64,000 nt of DNA, from assembly GCA_003342815.1 (NCBI GenBank), contig PTEX01000414.1, positions 143,711-207,710 of the forward strand. The letters run 5' to 3'. How positions within the stretch are numbered: the first letter of the stretch is position 1; every line of letters begins with the position of its first letter. Both the position numbers and the translations under genes were made by a program. The notes beneath the pieces are model-generated. The model made no database searches. It worked only from the letters and a program-made list of their open reading frames with translations, and was not told the DNA's origin. Of the stretch, positions 1 through 12,350 are shown one piece after another. The stretch comes from Eudromia elegans (taxonomy: Eukaryota > Chordata > Aves > Tinamiformes > Tinamidae).

Positions 1-1744
1 ACAATAATAAAGCATTATGTTGCAAAAAAAGTAATAATAATTTCCAGGGAAGTGTCAAAGAAATATTCTGTATGTGGTGTATACAAAATCAATTTAGATT
101 CCATGTGAATGTCTGGAGAGACTTGTGCATATACCAGATGATTATCATTAACTTTGACAATTATGAAAGACAAAGTGAAAATTTTAAAATGAGAAGAATA
201 TTACTTAGCTGATGTAATTGCCTAGCTGATTAATTATTTAACAGTCAATACAATTGTTTGTGTAATATTCAACATAATACACATTTCCTTTCTGACACAT
301 TCTCTTATTTTCCAGGGGTTAATATTTGAAGAAGTGGCATAAGACTCAGAAATACAATTCTTAATTTGAAGGTCGAGCGTTAAATATCATATAGGATATA
401 TAAAAATAGTAGGGAAAAAACCTATTTAAACTCTCACTGTATGTAACAACATAGCCTTAGAAATATAGCTGTCTCTGAATATCTTAGGAGTAATGGGAAA
501 AAAAATTAATTTGGAAAGAAAATTCAATTCACTGTATATTGAGTGATTATCAGTATTCCATATCTTGAAAAGATTAATCAGTAAGAAAATTTTAATATCA
601 TACTTTGTTTTTTTTCAGAATACTTCTGAGTCTATCTTCATCTCTGGACATATATATATTTAATACTTTGTAACACTTTGTAATTTCCTAGTGCAATTGC
701 TTCCTTACAGAGCCAAAAAGATTGGTTTCTCTTAGGCACTTTTTTCTTTTTTTTGCTTCCAATTTAAATATATTTGTATCACACCATTTTTAAGAACAAG
801 TAAAGAGTAAAATGTAAAAAGTGATGACAAAATATGGCCTGCCATTATCTGTGGGATGAATTCATTTTTAGGAAGATATCTTTGAAATGGGAGACAGATA
901 TGACAATTTTTAGGATAGTAATTTTTAAGGTTTTATGTATGAACACAGTGAAGGAAATTTCTACAATTTAGACAAAAGATAGCCCTAGATGTTTAGAAAT
1001 ATATAGGTAATAGTGCTGAACTTAGATACACATACAGTCAAATGGATAGTTTCTGTTTTATACTGGGGCCTGTGGACAAATTCTTGTTATAATACAGTTA
1101 GGCTCAAATATCTTACTAGGAAAACCCGTGCAGATAAAATGTTTGCTTTTGATTGATACCATATTTGCAAAAAGAGAATTCAAGCTGATTCTACAGACCA
1201 TTGAAGTCAAGCCATTCAGCACCAGTTGTTAAGAATATAAAGTAAAAATTTGTGGTGCATTGAAGTTATGAGCCTGACAGGTTTTTCAGTGAAAGTTATA
1301 GATCACAATAATATGAGAGGAGAGCAGTCTGAAAAGCTAATCATTATGGACTCAATATGAATTGAAAATGAAACACATGGAGACACATTAGTTAATCACA
1401 GCACACAGACATTCACAAACAGCAGGGAAATGGGTTTTTTACATTTTTACAGTGAAATCTTTGAAGAGAGAATTAGTTAACACTTTTCTAACAAAATTAT
1501 AATAGCCATTCTTTTGAACTGGTTGCTAACTGTTTTTCTCATGAGATAGACTTGCACATGCAGAGAGAAATTTGCAAAGGGCTCTTAATTTTAATCTAAC
1601 TCTACTTTCCTTGTAGTCAATGTAGGTTTTGTAGTTTGTTTTCAAAAGCAGTAATGATAAGCCATAACTCAAGGCTTTTAAAAAAAGTTCTGCATAGGGA
1701 TTTTAACACATTGGTCAGGGTTTTCAAAGTAACCTGAGAACATG
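1..1744. other. AT-rich unique sequence, no gene seen
   Basis: I see no gene or recognisable repeat here. The sequence is AT-rich with frequent stops in all frames and short A or T runs. It reads like ordinary vertebrate intergenic or intronic DNA. Confidence 0.7.
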
Positions 1745-3895
1745 AGCTCCAAGAGGAAGCGGCGGGTGACAGAGGTTGGAGAGGTCAAAGGTTTGTGGCT
1801 TCACAGCATCTGGGATGTTGTACAATGACCGCCCAGTCCTTCCAAAAGCCCTTTTTGCTTCCCCATGTGGTCGCTACTGAGGCTGTAAGGAGACCTGGAA
1901 CAAGCCAGGAGTGACTAAAGCATCTAGATGGACATGGGAGGCCCAGTGACGTTGCCTTCCTTCCTAAGGCAAAGAGGAAGAACCTGAGTAAGAGTGTGTG
2001 CCTCCTGTGAGTTAACTGTCTGGAGGGCTTGTGTTGCAGGCAGTGCTTTGGCTTTTATGAGTCATAAAAATGGCTTTTATGACCATGGGCCCCTCTTTAA
2101 GGAATAAGGATTGCTAGTGAGAGACAGGATCCATTTGATGAAGTTTGCTGACAGCCTGGCCAGCTTGGCAATGAAGGCTTTAAACTAGCTGTGTTGGGGG
2201 ATATTGAAAACATTTTGCCACTAAATGAGGGAAGGGAGGTCGGGAGTGGTAAGTACACAGTGCAGAAAGATTGGAATGAAGGAGCCTTTGGGAAGGATTA
2301 AACAGATTGAAAGCAGACTCATTTCTGTGCATGTGCCCAAGGACCATAAATGGAGATCTGAGGAGAGCAGGGAAGAATAGCAGAGAACAGACTCTGGACT
2401 TCATACACACAGACTTATTCAGGCAACTGGTAGTGGGGTTACCCGCTCTGAGGGCTGAGGCTGCTCAGGAGAGCTGGCTGGTCTTTAAGGACAATCTCTT
2501 AAGGGATTTAAGGACAGCAGAGCAGATAAAGAGTCCATCTTAATCCTCCAGTAAGTAGATTTATCAATAGACAGTGACTTGAATGGGTCAATATTTTCAA
2601 GAGATCCCAGGTTCAATCCTCATCCACTGCTGCTGGCTTGTCGCTGAATAAGGAACTTACCACTGAGCTTTAGTGCAAAAAGGATGTATAGGGAAATGGA
2701 AACATGGACAAGTTGCAGGAGAAGATACAGAAACATGCTCAGTGATGTTAGTAAAGCTAAAGTTCAAATAAAGTTGAGACTGGCCAGAGATACTAAGGAC
2801 AAGAAGAAGCTGTATGACAGCACTAAAAGAATGAACAAAGGATCATAAAACATTAAAATTATGTAAGAGAGAAAAGGAATAATCAAGGTGATTTAGTGCG
2901 TATGGACACAAATAAGGATGGCCTTGTCATTGTTTTCACTGACAAGGTTTTCCAGGGCTCTGTGACTACTTAAGTAGAGGCAAGTAGGAGAGGAACCAGC
3001 AATAGTGGAAAAAGATCGAGACTGGGAACTCTTGAGGAATTTTGACCCATTCACGCCTCTCCCTAACCCTTAGGTCCAGATGCATTGAAGGGCCTGGAGA
3101 AAGCTGACTGAAGTTGTGAAGCCACTCGCTTGTTGCTGAGAGATATGGAGATCTCAAATGACTGGAAAAAGGCAATTGTTCTACCTCCCTTCAAAAAAAG
3201 AAGGATGGTCTGGGGAGTCAAAGGCTGATCAGGTGAAAATCACGGAGTGAGTTCCTATGGCAGCTCTGCATGTCCTCTTGGACAGAAACCTAAATATGAG
3301 CCAGCAGCGTGTCCAGGCAGCAGTGAAAGTGAACAGCATATTGGAATATATGAATATATTAACAGGACTACAGTCAGGAGACTAAATATTTCCCTTCAAT
3401 GTTTCCTTTTTCAGGACGCATGTGAAATGCTGCATGCAGTTCCCCCCACAGTTCAGGAAAGTCATTGACAAACTGGAGTGAGGCAATGGGTGGGTAGGCC
3501 ACCAGGATGGTTGGGACTGGAGCACTGAGATGAAGGACTATGGCTTGTTCAACCTAGAAATAAAATAGTGGCAGGGGATGTAACAGCAGCCCCAGTGCCT
3601 GTGGGGAGACCGTGAAGGAGATGGAGCTAGGCTTTTCACAGTAGGACATGGAGGGAACATGGAGGAGAGACAACTGTCAAAAAATGAAATAGGGTATACA
3701 CTCATTGGACATAAGGAAAGAAGAAAAACCGTTTTCATTCTAAGAATGTTCAGGCTTCACAGAGAGCCTGCAGAATCTCCACCCTTGAGGGTTTTCAAGT
3801 CTCATCTGGAAAAGCCCTAAGTAACCTTCTCTGAAGCAGAGCATTGGACTAAGTGCCCACCTGCGCTCTCTTCCAACCTTCACTGCACCACCGTA
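1745..3895 (+). repeat. Old, internally deleted CR1 LINE
   Basis: CR1 is the main avian LINE. Its ORF2 encodes an endonuclease and a reverse transcriptase. Successive blocks here resemble CR1 in the right order. The pre-ORF2 phrase GGCTTTAAACTAG lies near 2177. An endonuclease-RT linker lies at about 2440-2540, including a run reading as remnants of AAQESW. A lysine-rich linker lies at about 2640-2830. The start of the RT lies at about 3050-3200, with a GACTGGAAAAAGGCAA block. The sequence then jumps to the C-terminal part (ATGAGCCAGCAG near 3295) and the 3' UTR at about 3770-3895. The central RT catalytic region is missing. Frameshifts and stops are everywhere, so the copy is dead. Heavy divergence suggests it is the oldest CR1 in the window. 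The left boundary is uncertain: the blocks are clear from about 2150, and 1745-2150 is included only because its base composition and texture are similar. Confidence 0.75.
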
Positions 3896-3908
3896 CTTAC
3901 TTCATGCT

Positions 3909-4032
3909 TACAAAAAAACAAAACAAAAGAAAACAAAACAACAAAAAAGATAACTAGATATATATGTAGATGTATAAAGATTTCCAGTTCTAGTTTTTTT
4001 TTCATTCCTTTCCCCCCCCCCCTTTTTTTTTT
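3909..4032. repeat. A-rich tract and C11/T10 run
   Basis: An A-rich tract with scattered C and G lies at about 3909-3950, just beyond the end of the CR1 copy. A run of 11 C followed by 10 T lies at 4012-4032. This is low-complexity sequence. The C run is a G-run on the other strand and prone to length error. Confidence 0.85.
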
Positions 4033-4149
4033 AATGCTCAAGCAAGTAACACTAACAGTGCCTGTTTATTGTGCATGCAAGGACTCTCATTTATACCTCA
4101 GAAAAGTCAAGTCATCACAGCTATTGCCCACAGTTTTTGAGTTGTGAAT

Positions 4150-4395
4150 GTTTAGCACGCTTGGTGCCTTGCTGCCCATACAGGGAGCCTGCTCCTCGTT
4201 CTGCCCAGGGTACCCATCCTGGCCTCATGCTGCTGCAGGTGGAGGACCCATGCCCAGTCCCATCTCTTGCCACTGCCATCAGGGCCCCAGCTGGCCACCC
4301 ATCATAGGCCGGGCCCATCGTGGTGACCACAGCATCCCTTTCCCACTGTGGGCCAGTGGTTACCACAGCCCAATGGGACCCTGGCAAATACTAAG
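4150..4395. other. GC-richer patch of unknown origin
   Basis: This patch is clearly richer in G and C than its flanks and carries open frames of 78-88 codons on both strands. I recognise no protein or repeat family. It contains several short inverted repeats, such as GTGGTGACCAC near 4319 and CACTGTGGGCCAGTG near 4346. It could be an old repeat fragment or a conserved element. Confidence 0.4.
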
Positions 4396-7300
4396 GCTAA
4401 ATAGAATTTGCTAGATTTTCTCATGTCTGTTGTCTGTTACCAAAAATATTCAGTTGATTTTTACCTCAGGCCAAAATTTATGGAAATGGATGGTCCCTTT
4501 AAGGCACAGAGATTCAGCCTACCTTGCATGAAGCAAGGATGGACGAGAGCACCCACGCGGGATCTTGCCATTGGGTCCATGTGCTAAAGTAAGCACTTAT
4601 ACTTCATAAGTATGTCATGTCTGAATATATTTTGCTTTGTCCTACAAAGCAAAATCTAGGGATTTTAGATCTAGGGATTTTTCTGGTATTAGAAGGCCCT
4701 TTAAATTCCAGTAGAAATGTGAGGGCAGCTTTTGAAAAACTTATAAACAACATTTTTACACAAATTACTATTTTGTTATCATTTTACTTATATTATTTTT
4801 CATGCAGACATAGAGATGGAAGGTATGTCCACACGTACAGCAAGAACTCATTTTTGCTAGTTTAAATTAATCACCTATGATGTTAAGCATTACATCCTGA
4901 AAGGTTAAAATGGGTGAAACAAATAACAGACCAAATCAAAACAACAACAAAAAACCCCAACCGCCTGACCTTTATTCTCTGTTCCTTCATTAATTTGTAT
5001 TTAAAATCCAAATAGTGATAGACTATTGCTTAAGATTTTGTTACTTTGCACACAATTAAGAATTAGTTGCCTATCTGTGATATAAAAATTCCATATAGGG
5101 CTAACCCACATCCTGGAAGTGTGGTAGGTAGTTCCTCTTAATGATTTATTATGGCTACTAACAGTATACCACATTGACCTGTGGTTTGCACTGAACACTA
5201 ACTGCCATCTGCTCTGATGTATTATCTGCTAACATCACTGCCTCCAGATAAGATAACACATCTAGCTAAGAGTGGCAAGGCATTTCCTGTTTGTGGTATT
5301 CCAGGTTAAGGAAACTTGTGAAAAGGTTAGAAGAAATAAGGCAGTTTTGTGGAACTGAATTCTACTAAGTTATGAGTTGTAATGAGAATAAAGGAAGTAA
5401 AAAATGTCCCAAAAATCTAGAAATATTTTAATTTCTCTCTCACAAATTGTTTATTTATTATGTTTGACTGCAAAAAGAAAAGCTGTGATAAAATGAGAGT
5501 TTTGTAATTGTGAGATCTCCGATTTAACTGAAAAAAGAAACCTCTTCCTACAAGTGTACATTCATACATGGCTTTTGGATTTCATTTCATGATTTAATTT
5601 AATCATTCTATAATGATGGCAGATTTACTTCTTCATATATTAATGACTATTTAATCTAAAAACAATGAAACCAATTACAATGAATCAAAAGATATTACTG
5701 ACTTAGTCAAAGAAACCAGTGCAAGCTCTGTCTATGCTCAGCACCAACCCAAAAGTTCTGTTCTACTGTGATCATAGATATCTGAAATTTCTTTTGTTTT
5801 GCTTTGGGCTCAAGCCATCCTCTAGTAGCAAGGTGCTGTGTTGTAGTGAACTGATCAATTAGGCTTTATCAACTTATGATATGTGCTGAGTTTCAGCATG
5901 CATTTGAGATGTGCCTAGTTAATGAGATTTAGAGAGTGCAGGGAGATGCTGTGTTTGTCCCCACAGGAGCATAATTTAATGGACGCTGGTTTCTGTGTTT
6001 GGGACAGAGTGCAACGGAGTAAGGCTAGAACATTTCCTGTGAGATTTCCGAGAGGGTGATAGTGTGCATACTGCATAAATTTCATGTGTAACAAGTCTGA
6101 AAACTATAGACAGCGGTAGTTCAGTGCGCGGTATCATACATGCATTGCACAGGTCCATCTCTTCATGGCTGGTAGAGCCAGCCCCTCTTGGAAGTGCTGG
6201 ATGCATATGTGGACAACCTGTGCACTACATGAAACACCATGTGTTTCAGCACTTCTCCTGGAGCCTCAGGCTCAGCCTCAGCCTCAGGCACTCTGCATGT
6301 ATGTAATATATGTGCTCATCTGCACAGCAAAATTTGATTCTTAGAGGATCTATTTTAGTGGAGATACTTACCTTCTATGAACATTTGGGTCTGCCATATC
6401 CTGTAGCAGCTTCTGTGCATTTTCTGCAACATATCTAGAATTCTATTCCAATATAAAAAGTTCTCAAAATCTTTCCAAGCAAAATTGTAGGAAATATCTG
6501 TAGTAACTAATCATAGAAGTTTTCATTCTTCACTGGATTTGAAGTTCCATCGTGTCCATCTTTTTACCTTTTAGGCAGAGTTGCCTAGTTGGAATTTCTC
6601 TGGTTAGTAGACAATTTGTTGTGTGTGCATGGGCCTGTGATTCTTTTATATTTAGAGAAATACCTCCCATTTCTGCCCTATTTCTAAATCTCGTTTTTTA
6701 ACTTTAAGTAGGAGAAATATATGAATTTTAAAAACTGAGAATTGGATCCAAAAAGAAGAGAAAGCTAATATTTTGTGGGGTGATGCAGAAGAAAAGCACT
6801 TGGGAACCTAATACTTGAACAGTTTTCTGTACTGAACTAAGATGTCACCTTTTAATATTTTTTTTACTTTTAGGTTATTTTGTTGGGGAGAAAGGTGAAG
6901 TAGGAAATGATATTGTAGGCTATTTACATTGTAAATCTAAAATAAAAGTAAATGGAGAATGCAAATTAACGTTTCCATAGCAATAATAGTATAGCAGCAT
7001 TATAAATCTGAAGTGTTTGCAACTGTCAACCAGAGTACTGTGTACTTTGGTCACTAATCTGTGCCTTTGATGAGTTAATGGCACTATGGGAACCTTTAGC
7101 TGTTTTGTTTGACTACAATGAAACAAATCTGTTCATTTCCATTTTTGTATTGTTTTCCATCAGTTTGCTTGCCCGTAAGAGCTGGATGTACTTCCTCTCT
7201 GTCTCCATAGACTTTGTATTCCTCTTTTTTTCTCTCTACCTGCCTCACATCCAAAGTTGGTGTAATAGACTCATGGACTGCTCTTTATTCTTCTGAATAC

Positions 7301-9162
7301 ATTAAAGCTAAGCGTACTCTATGGGTCTTGTGAAACATGCTCTCTATTGGTACCACAATGTTTAGACCACTTTTGAATTTTGTCTCTCTTTCTCTCTCTA
7401 TACATACGAGTATACATAAAATGCTTGATCCTCTTAAATAATTATGATCATGTTAATTGCAGTCTATTTAGTATCTCCACCAAACTAAACATATAAGACT
7501 GTTACTTTCTTTTCCTAATCAAAGGAGGAGAGATATGTATAATATCATGTATAATATACTGTATCCTGCATATTTTTATATTATGTATCCCTTTATATGA
7601 TATAGTATGTAATATAAAATACATGGATTCACAAAACCGTCAAAATAAAGCAATTCAATAACCTGGGAACACTACAGGATGTGGAAGGAGGCATGCCAGT
7701 CACAACTAGCAGACGGCTCTTTCCCCTGCCTCAGATTCCTGGTGACCCTTGTCTCCAAAGGAAGGTTGTTCCAGCTCCACTGTGCTCCATACAAGTCATA
7801 TCTTGCTGACTTAGAAAAAAACCTTTTCCCACTTATAGACAGATATTTTAGTCACTTAATGACATTTTAATATAGTACTAGTGGTGAAAATGTTTGGAAA
7901 ATAGTATTTTTTTAACTTGCATGTGAGCATAGCACAACAGGAACCATTGTTTGATTTTTAATGCTGGAGGAACTGAAGTATGGGCAACCACCTAGAAACA
8001 CAAAACATATTTCACAGAGACATTCACTCAGCTTGAAGCACACATCTTGAAAAATCATGCTTTTCTTTTCCTATTTTGTGAATATACTAGTGAAATGCTC
8101 CACTGCTGGTGTATGTGTGAGGATCTCTAGGTACTGTTGGAAGAGCATCTAGAATATATGGGATTGTTATTAGTTTTCTATGATATATATGTGCTATTAA
8201 CAAAATAATTTGTATTTAGAAATACAACCATTAATTTATATGTATGAGCTCTTGAATATTTGAAGTCTGTAAGCTAGAAAAATGAAGAGAAAGAAGTTTA
8301 GCTTTTTCTTTTTAATTTTTGGAAGCAAACTGGCTAATGATAATGAAGTGGAAACTCTGGTTGGTATCCAATATCATGTTCCTTTTGTATCTCTTCTTGT
8401 ATTTTCAAAATAAGGCAGTAAGCGTGAACTTTCTATTGCTACATTACATAAAAAGAAATCATGAGCTATTAAATTAAAAGAAGTTTTCTTCTGATGTTTT
8501 TTAAATAGGCACTATATTCTTCTTCCATTTAAAGAAGTATTTAAAAACAAATGATGAATTTAGATATAATTTTGCCAATGCAAAATTTAAAGAAAAACTG
8601 AAAAATTCTACATAGAGTTTAGAGACAAAGAACCCTGCTTTCCCAGTAAACCAAAGGAGCCATTATTTCTATTTGATTCATCATGAGTGGCTAGCATTTG
8701 CCTGACTGGCAACTTTTAAAGAACTGTATGTTGTATTAACTATGCATAAAATAAAGCAAGAGTGCACAAGCCATTATTAGTTTGTCCATCATTCAGTATT
8801 CCTTTAATAATATGAGTAACTCAGACATCCTGCATATTTATTTAATCGGAAAAAAGCAATCCCATATTTAGTCTAACTATATAAAATTTACTAGTGTGGT
8901 ACAGATAATGGATAGTGATTACTCTTGATGAATATGGCATCCAACAGTTATAGCAATTAAATTAATGGTTGATTTTCAACAGCCTATGGAAAAAATCATA
9001 ACTTTCTGTTGTTGGTTCATAAATAGAAAGAAGCTGAAATTTATAAAAATAAGTACAATTCATGTTCTTAAAAACACTAGGAAGCTGAATAAAATGATAA
9101 ATTTTTGAAAGCTACTTTGTGTCATCTGTGTATGTATTTTTATTTATGAGTAGACCATGCAT
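4396..9162. other. AT-rich unique sequence, no gene seen
   Basis: No gene or repeat family is recognised across these 4.8 kb. Open frames are short and overlap at random on both strands. A short hexamer-like run (CAGCCT/CAGGCT) lies near 6265-6290, and an ATAT-rich stretch lies at about 7535-7625. Confidence 0.65.
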
Positions 9163-9167
9163 GTGCA

Positions 9168-9230
9168 TTTTATATATATATATATATGCATTATATATGT
9201 GCATGTTATATATATGTATATAATGTATAC
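9168..9230. repeat. (TA)n / TATG-rich microsatellite
   Basis: Interrupted TA dinucleotide runs are broken by TGCAT and GTGCATG units. This is an imperfect AT microsatellite with no sign of coding function. Confidence 0.85.
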
Positions 9231-9975
9231 TGCTAAAAGGCTCATGAGAGCAGTGGAAGACCTTACTGACTGGTTGCTCACAGCAATTTCATTTATTTTT
9301 CCAGAGTCCATGGCTCTCAAATCAAAATAAAACTATAGAGATAGCTTTGAATTCCCAGTAACACAGGAGATAGAAGGTATTATTTATCCCATCTTACAGA
9401 CTGAAAGAAGAAACTCTTTCTCTGTATATAACCATGATGTATCCAAGGATGCACAAAATGATTGACAAGGCTAGATCAAACTATTCTTAATCAAAAAATG
9501 GATCTGTAGGCCAATTCTAATTCCTAATAAAGAGAAGGATTTAAATTTTCTTCACTGAAAATTGGGTCAAATGTTCACATACTAATATTACCTGTACTGA
9601 TATGATAGTCTTCACAGTGACTTAGTAATATTGTTCTCATAGAATTAGTATTGACTACTAGACATTCTGTTAAATTTGTATTTCAACTATTTGTATTTTT
9701 TTGTATTGTAAATGATTTGTATTTTTTTTATCTTATTGGCTCTATCCTGTTTTCTGAAGATCTTCTCATGAACTTCCTTATCCTCCCAAAGCAGTGCTAG
9801 CTTTTCGAAGACAGAAAAACATATTTCAAGTAAGAAGAATAAGAAATAAAAATAAACTGAAATTAGTACTGAAAGACTACTGTAAGGGGAATTTTTAAGT
9901 AGGAAGAGTCAACAACGGCACAAAGTTTAGGGGAACTCAGTTAAGAAAAGTATATTTGAGAAACAGGCTAACAGT

Positions 9976-10072
9976 CAACTATGCTATGCTATGGCTATGT
10001 TATGACTATGTTAAAGTCAATGACTATGCTATGACTATGTTAAAATCAACTATGCAAATAATTGCATAGTTG
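9976..10072. repeat. Short minisatellite ending in an 11-bp hairpin
   Basis: Units built from CTATG and GACTATGTTAAA(G/A)TCAA repeat about two and a half times (9976-10050). The array ends in a perfect 11-bp inverted repeat, CAACTATGCAA (10047-10057) and TTGCATAGTTG (10062-10072), with loop ATAA. The left arm and loop contain ATGCAAAT, the consensus octamer for POU-domain factors. The repeats and hairpin are seen directly. Any regulatory role is inference. Confidence 0.8.
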
Positions 10073-11305
10073 CAAGTAATTTCTTGCTCTCGTTATCTAT
10101 ATTCTCTTTTATTTTACTCCCCTCTTCCCCGTTTTCCTGTTCCCATTGACAGCATTAAATTATCTTTACTGTGGTAGATCTATGTCTCAGTCCACTTTAA
10201 TATACAACCTGGAAGACTGTTCAATGCAGAGACACTTTTTTCCACAGGAAGCATAAAAATGTATACAGTATCATAAGGACAACACTCCAGTAGAGCTGGG
10301 CTGAAACACCCCAAAATCAGCAAACATGCTGAGATCTGGAAACTGCCTTCTGAGCAGGTGCAGGGGCTTAAGAAATGGCCTTTAAGATGACACCATGACA
10401 GACATGTTTGAAAACAGCATGGAGACAGCAGTGGTGGGATACATCCCCTTAACCATGTCCCATTCCAAGCATACATATGTGTCATCATGGCAAATAACTA
10501 GTTCATAATAAACAACTAAGTGAGACTCAAGCAGTGTAACAAACAAACTCCACAAGACTCTTCTTTTCACCTTACAAAAGCATTGAAACTTAAAGTTTTT
10601 TTTTTTCAAGAAAACACCTCTGTCTTTTCCAGGTCTCCTTTCCTTTTAATGTACTAATGAGATAAAAATTAGATCAACTATGTTGCTGTATGCTGGTTTC
10701 ATTTCACACTTTTCTCACAGAAGTATTTGATGCACCTTGCAAAATAAATAAAAGATTACATCGCTTCAGACAGATATCGTAGAGAGAGTCTTGGAAACAG
10801 AAAAATGGAAATCATGGTTTTAAGAAAATTCTGCTGCCAGTCTCATGCATAGAGTAAACTGCTAATCCTCGTTTTATTAAAATACGAGGATGCAATTAAG
10901 TGTCCTTTCTTTACCTATTCCTGAAATGCAAAGACATTTGTATTCATACAAAGATCAACATAGGGAGTAATGAACAGAAGCTGACCTAAGTAGCTGAAGA
11001 GGTTTCCTGGTGACCTTTTGCAAATATGAAGATGATAACTGCGATATTTGAATTCAAAAAGGAAAAGGCAATGCATATGCTCCGACATCCATATCTATGT
11101 GTAAGCAAAGTATGAAGCCAGGGAATATTTATGTTGGTCTGAAAACAGCCCAACAGTGAGGGAAAGAGTGTGAGCATTGCTCTGGAAGGAAGCCAAGACA
11201 GAGACAGAGAGAGCTTCTTTTAGGCACAGAACTGACTGGAAAAACAGACTTGGGTTTCTGAATAAAGAAATGGCCTGCTATTGTTTATTCTACTTGGGGG
11301 GAGAG
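10073..11305. other. Unique sequence with one AT-loop hairpin
   Basis: No gene is recognised. Minus-strand open frames of 102 and 75 codons lie at 10180-10609 but resemble nothing I know. At 10865-10891 a perfect 8-bp inverted repeat, ATCCTCGT and ACGAGGAT, flanks an 11-nt AT-rich loop and contains two CpGs. Confidence 0.55.

Positions 11306-11340
<35 letters not shown>
11306..11340. repeat. A35 homopolymer
   Basis: An uninterrupted run of 35 A follows a G-rich GGGGGGAGAG. I see no retrogene or LINE body upstream, so I treat it as a homopolymer tract and not as a retroposon tail. Confidence 0.9.
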
Positions 11341-11342
<2 letters not shown>

Positions 11343-11966
11343 CTTGAGACCCTGTAATCTTCCTTTGCAAATAAATAGAGTTATACTAAAGAGATACCTC
11401 AAATAGGATTGTCCATTTCTCCCCACACACACCTTTTGTTATTGTTGTTGTTGTTGGAAACAGCCGGGCAAGACAATTAAAATTGGTTCAATTCCAGCTT
11501 CAACAACAACTTGGCTGAGATGTTATCTTTATAAATATTTTTGCATATCTTGAGATTATCTACTCACACAAGATGCAAAACAGTACTTTTCACAAAAGTG
11601 TCTTGAAAATAATTTATATTAAACAACACACATTTAATCATGGCACTTTCAATCATTGCACACTTGTTCTTGCTTGTTATGTAAGAATACACAGTTCCTT
11701 TTAATAAACAATGTTTTGTCTCTGTACTTATTTTCTTCCTACTCTGACAGAGATCCCACGTCATGTTTCTTTAAAGAGATATATATAATCTTTAGGGGAA
11801 GTAAGCATAACAGCTGAGCTGTGTGCAGTTCTTATAAAGATTTTCATGAGAAGGAGCTGCACAGTGAAATATTTCCATCTCCATTGAGCCATGTGAGGCC
11901 ATTAGTGGTGACCTAGGGAGGAGAGATTGCTAACTCCTACTCCTCCAATCTCACAGAAGGGGAGGA

Positions 11967-12350
11967 TCATAGAATCATAGAATCGTAGAATGCTTAAGGT
12001 TGGAAGGGACCTCTGGAGATCATGTAGTCCAAACCCCCCTGCACACTCAGGGTCTCCTAGAGCATGTGGCACAGGGTGGTGTCCAAGAGGGTTTTGAAGA
12101 CCTCCAGAGGAGACACAACCTCCCTCTGCAACCTGTTCCAGGGCTCTGTCACCTTCACTGTTAAGAAATTATTTCTTAAGTTCCTGTGAAACTTCTGATG
12201 CCTCAATTTGTGGCCATTTCCTCTAGTCCTATTGGTGGCCACCACTGGAAAGAGGCTGGTCCCATCCTCCTCGCTCCCACCCTTGAGGTACTTATACACA
12301 TTGATCAGGTCCCTTCTCAGTCTTCTCTTTATCAGAGGTAAAACTGAACA
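11967..12350 (-). repeat. CR1 LINE 3' end, antisense
   Basis: On the plus strand this begins with three ATCATAGAAT-type octamer units, the reverse complement of the CR1 3' terminal repeat. The 3' UTR follows, with a phrase equivalent to 'GGTTGGAAGGGACCTCTGGAGATCA'. Next is the last part of ORF2 on the minus strand: an 80-residue open frame (12057-12299) starts MYKYLKGG and carries NRTRGNGHKL and VTEPWNRLQ, the usual CR1 ORF2 C-terminal pattern. The body stops near 12350, so this is a 5'-truncated copy of about 0.38 kb, the commonest CR1 form. The ORF2 tail is still open, so this copy is probably younger than the one at 1.7-3.9 kb. It has no catalytic domain and cannot move. Confidence 0.95.

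Noticed and set aside
10180..10609. Overlapping minus-strand frames of 102 and 75 codons as a gene
   Set aside because: They show no recognisable motif and no splice or promoter signal, and overlapping frames of this size recur by chance in 64 kb.
11306..11340. A35 as the poly(A) tail of a retropseudogene
   Set aside because: No mRNA-like body or polyadenylation signal lies upstream, and avian retropseudogenes are scarce.
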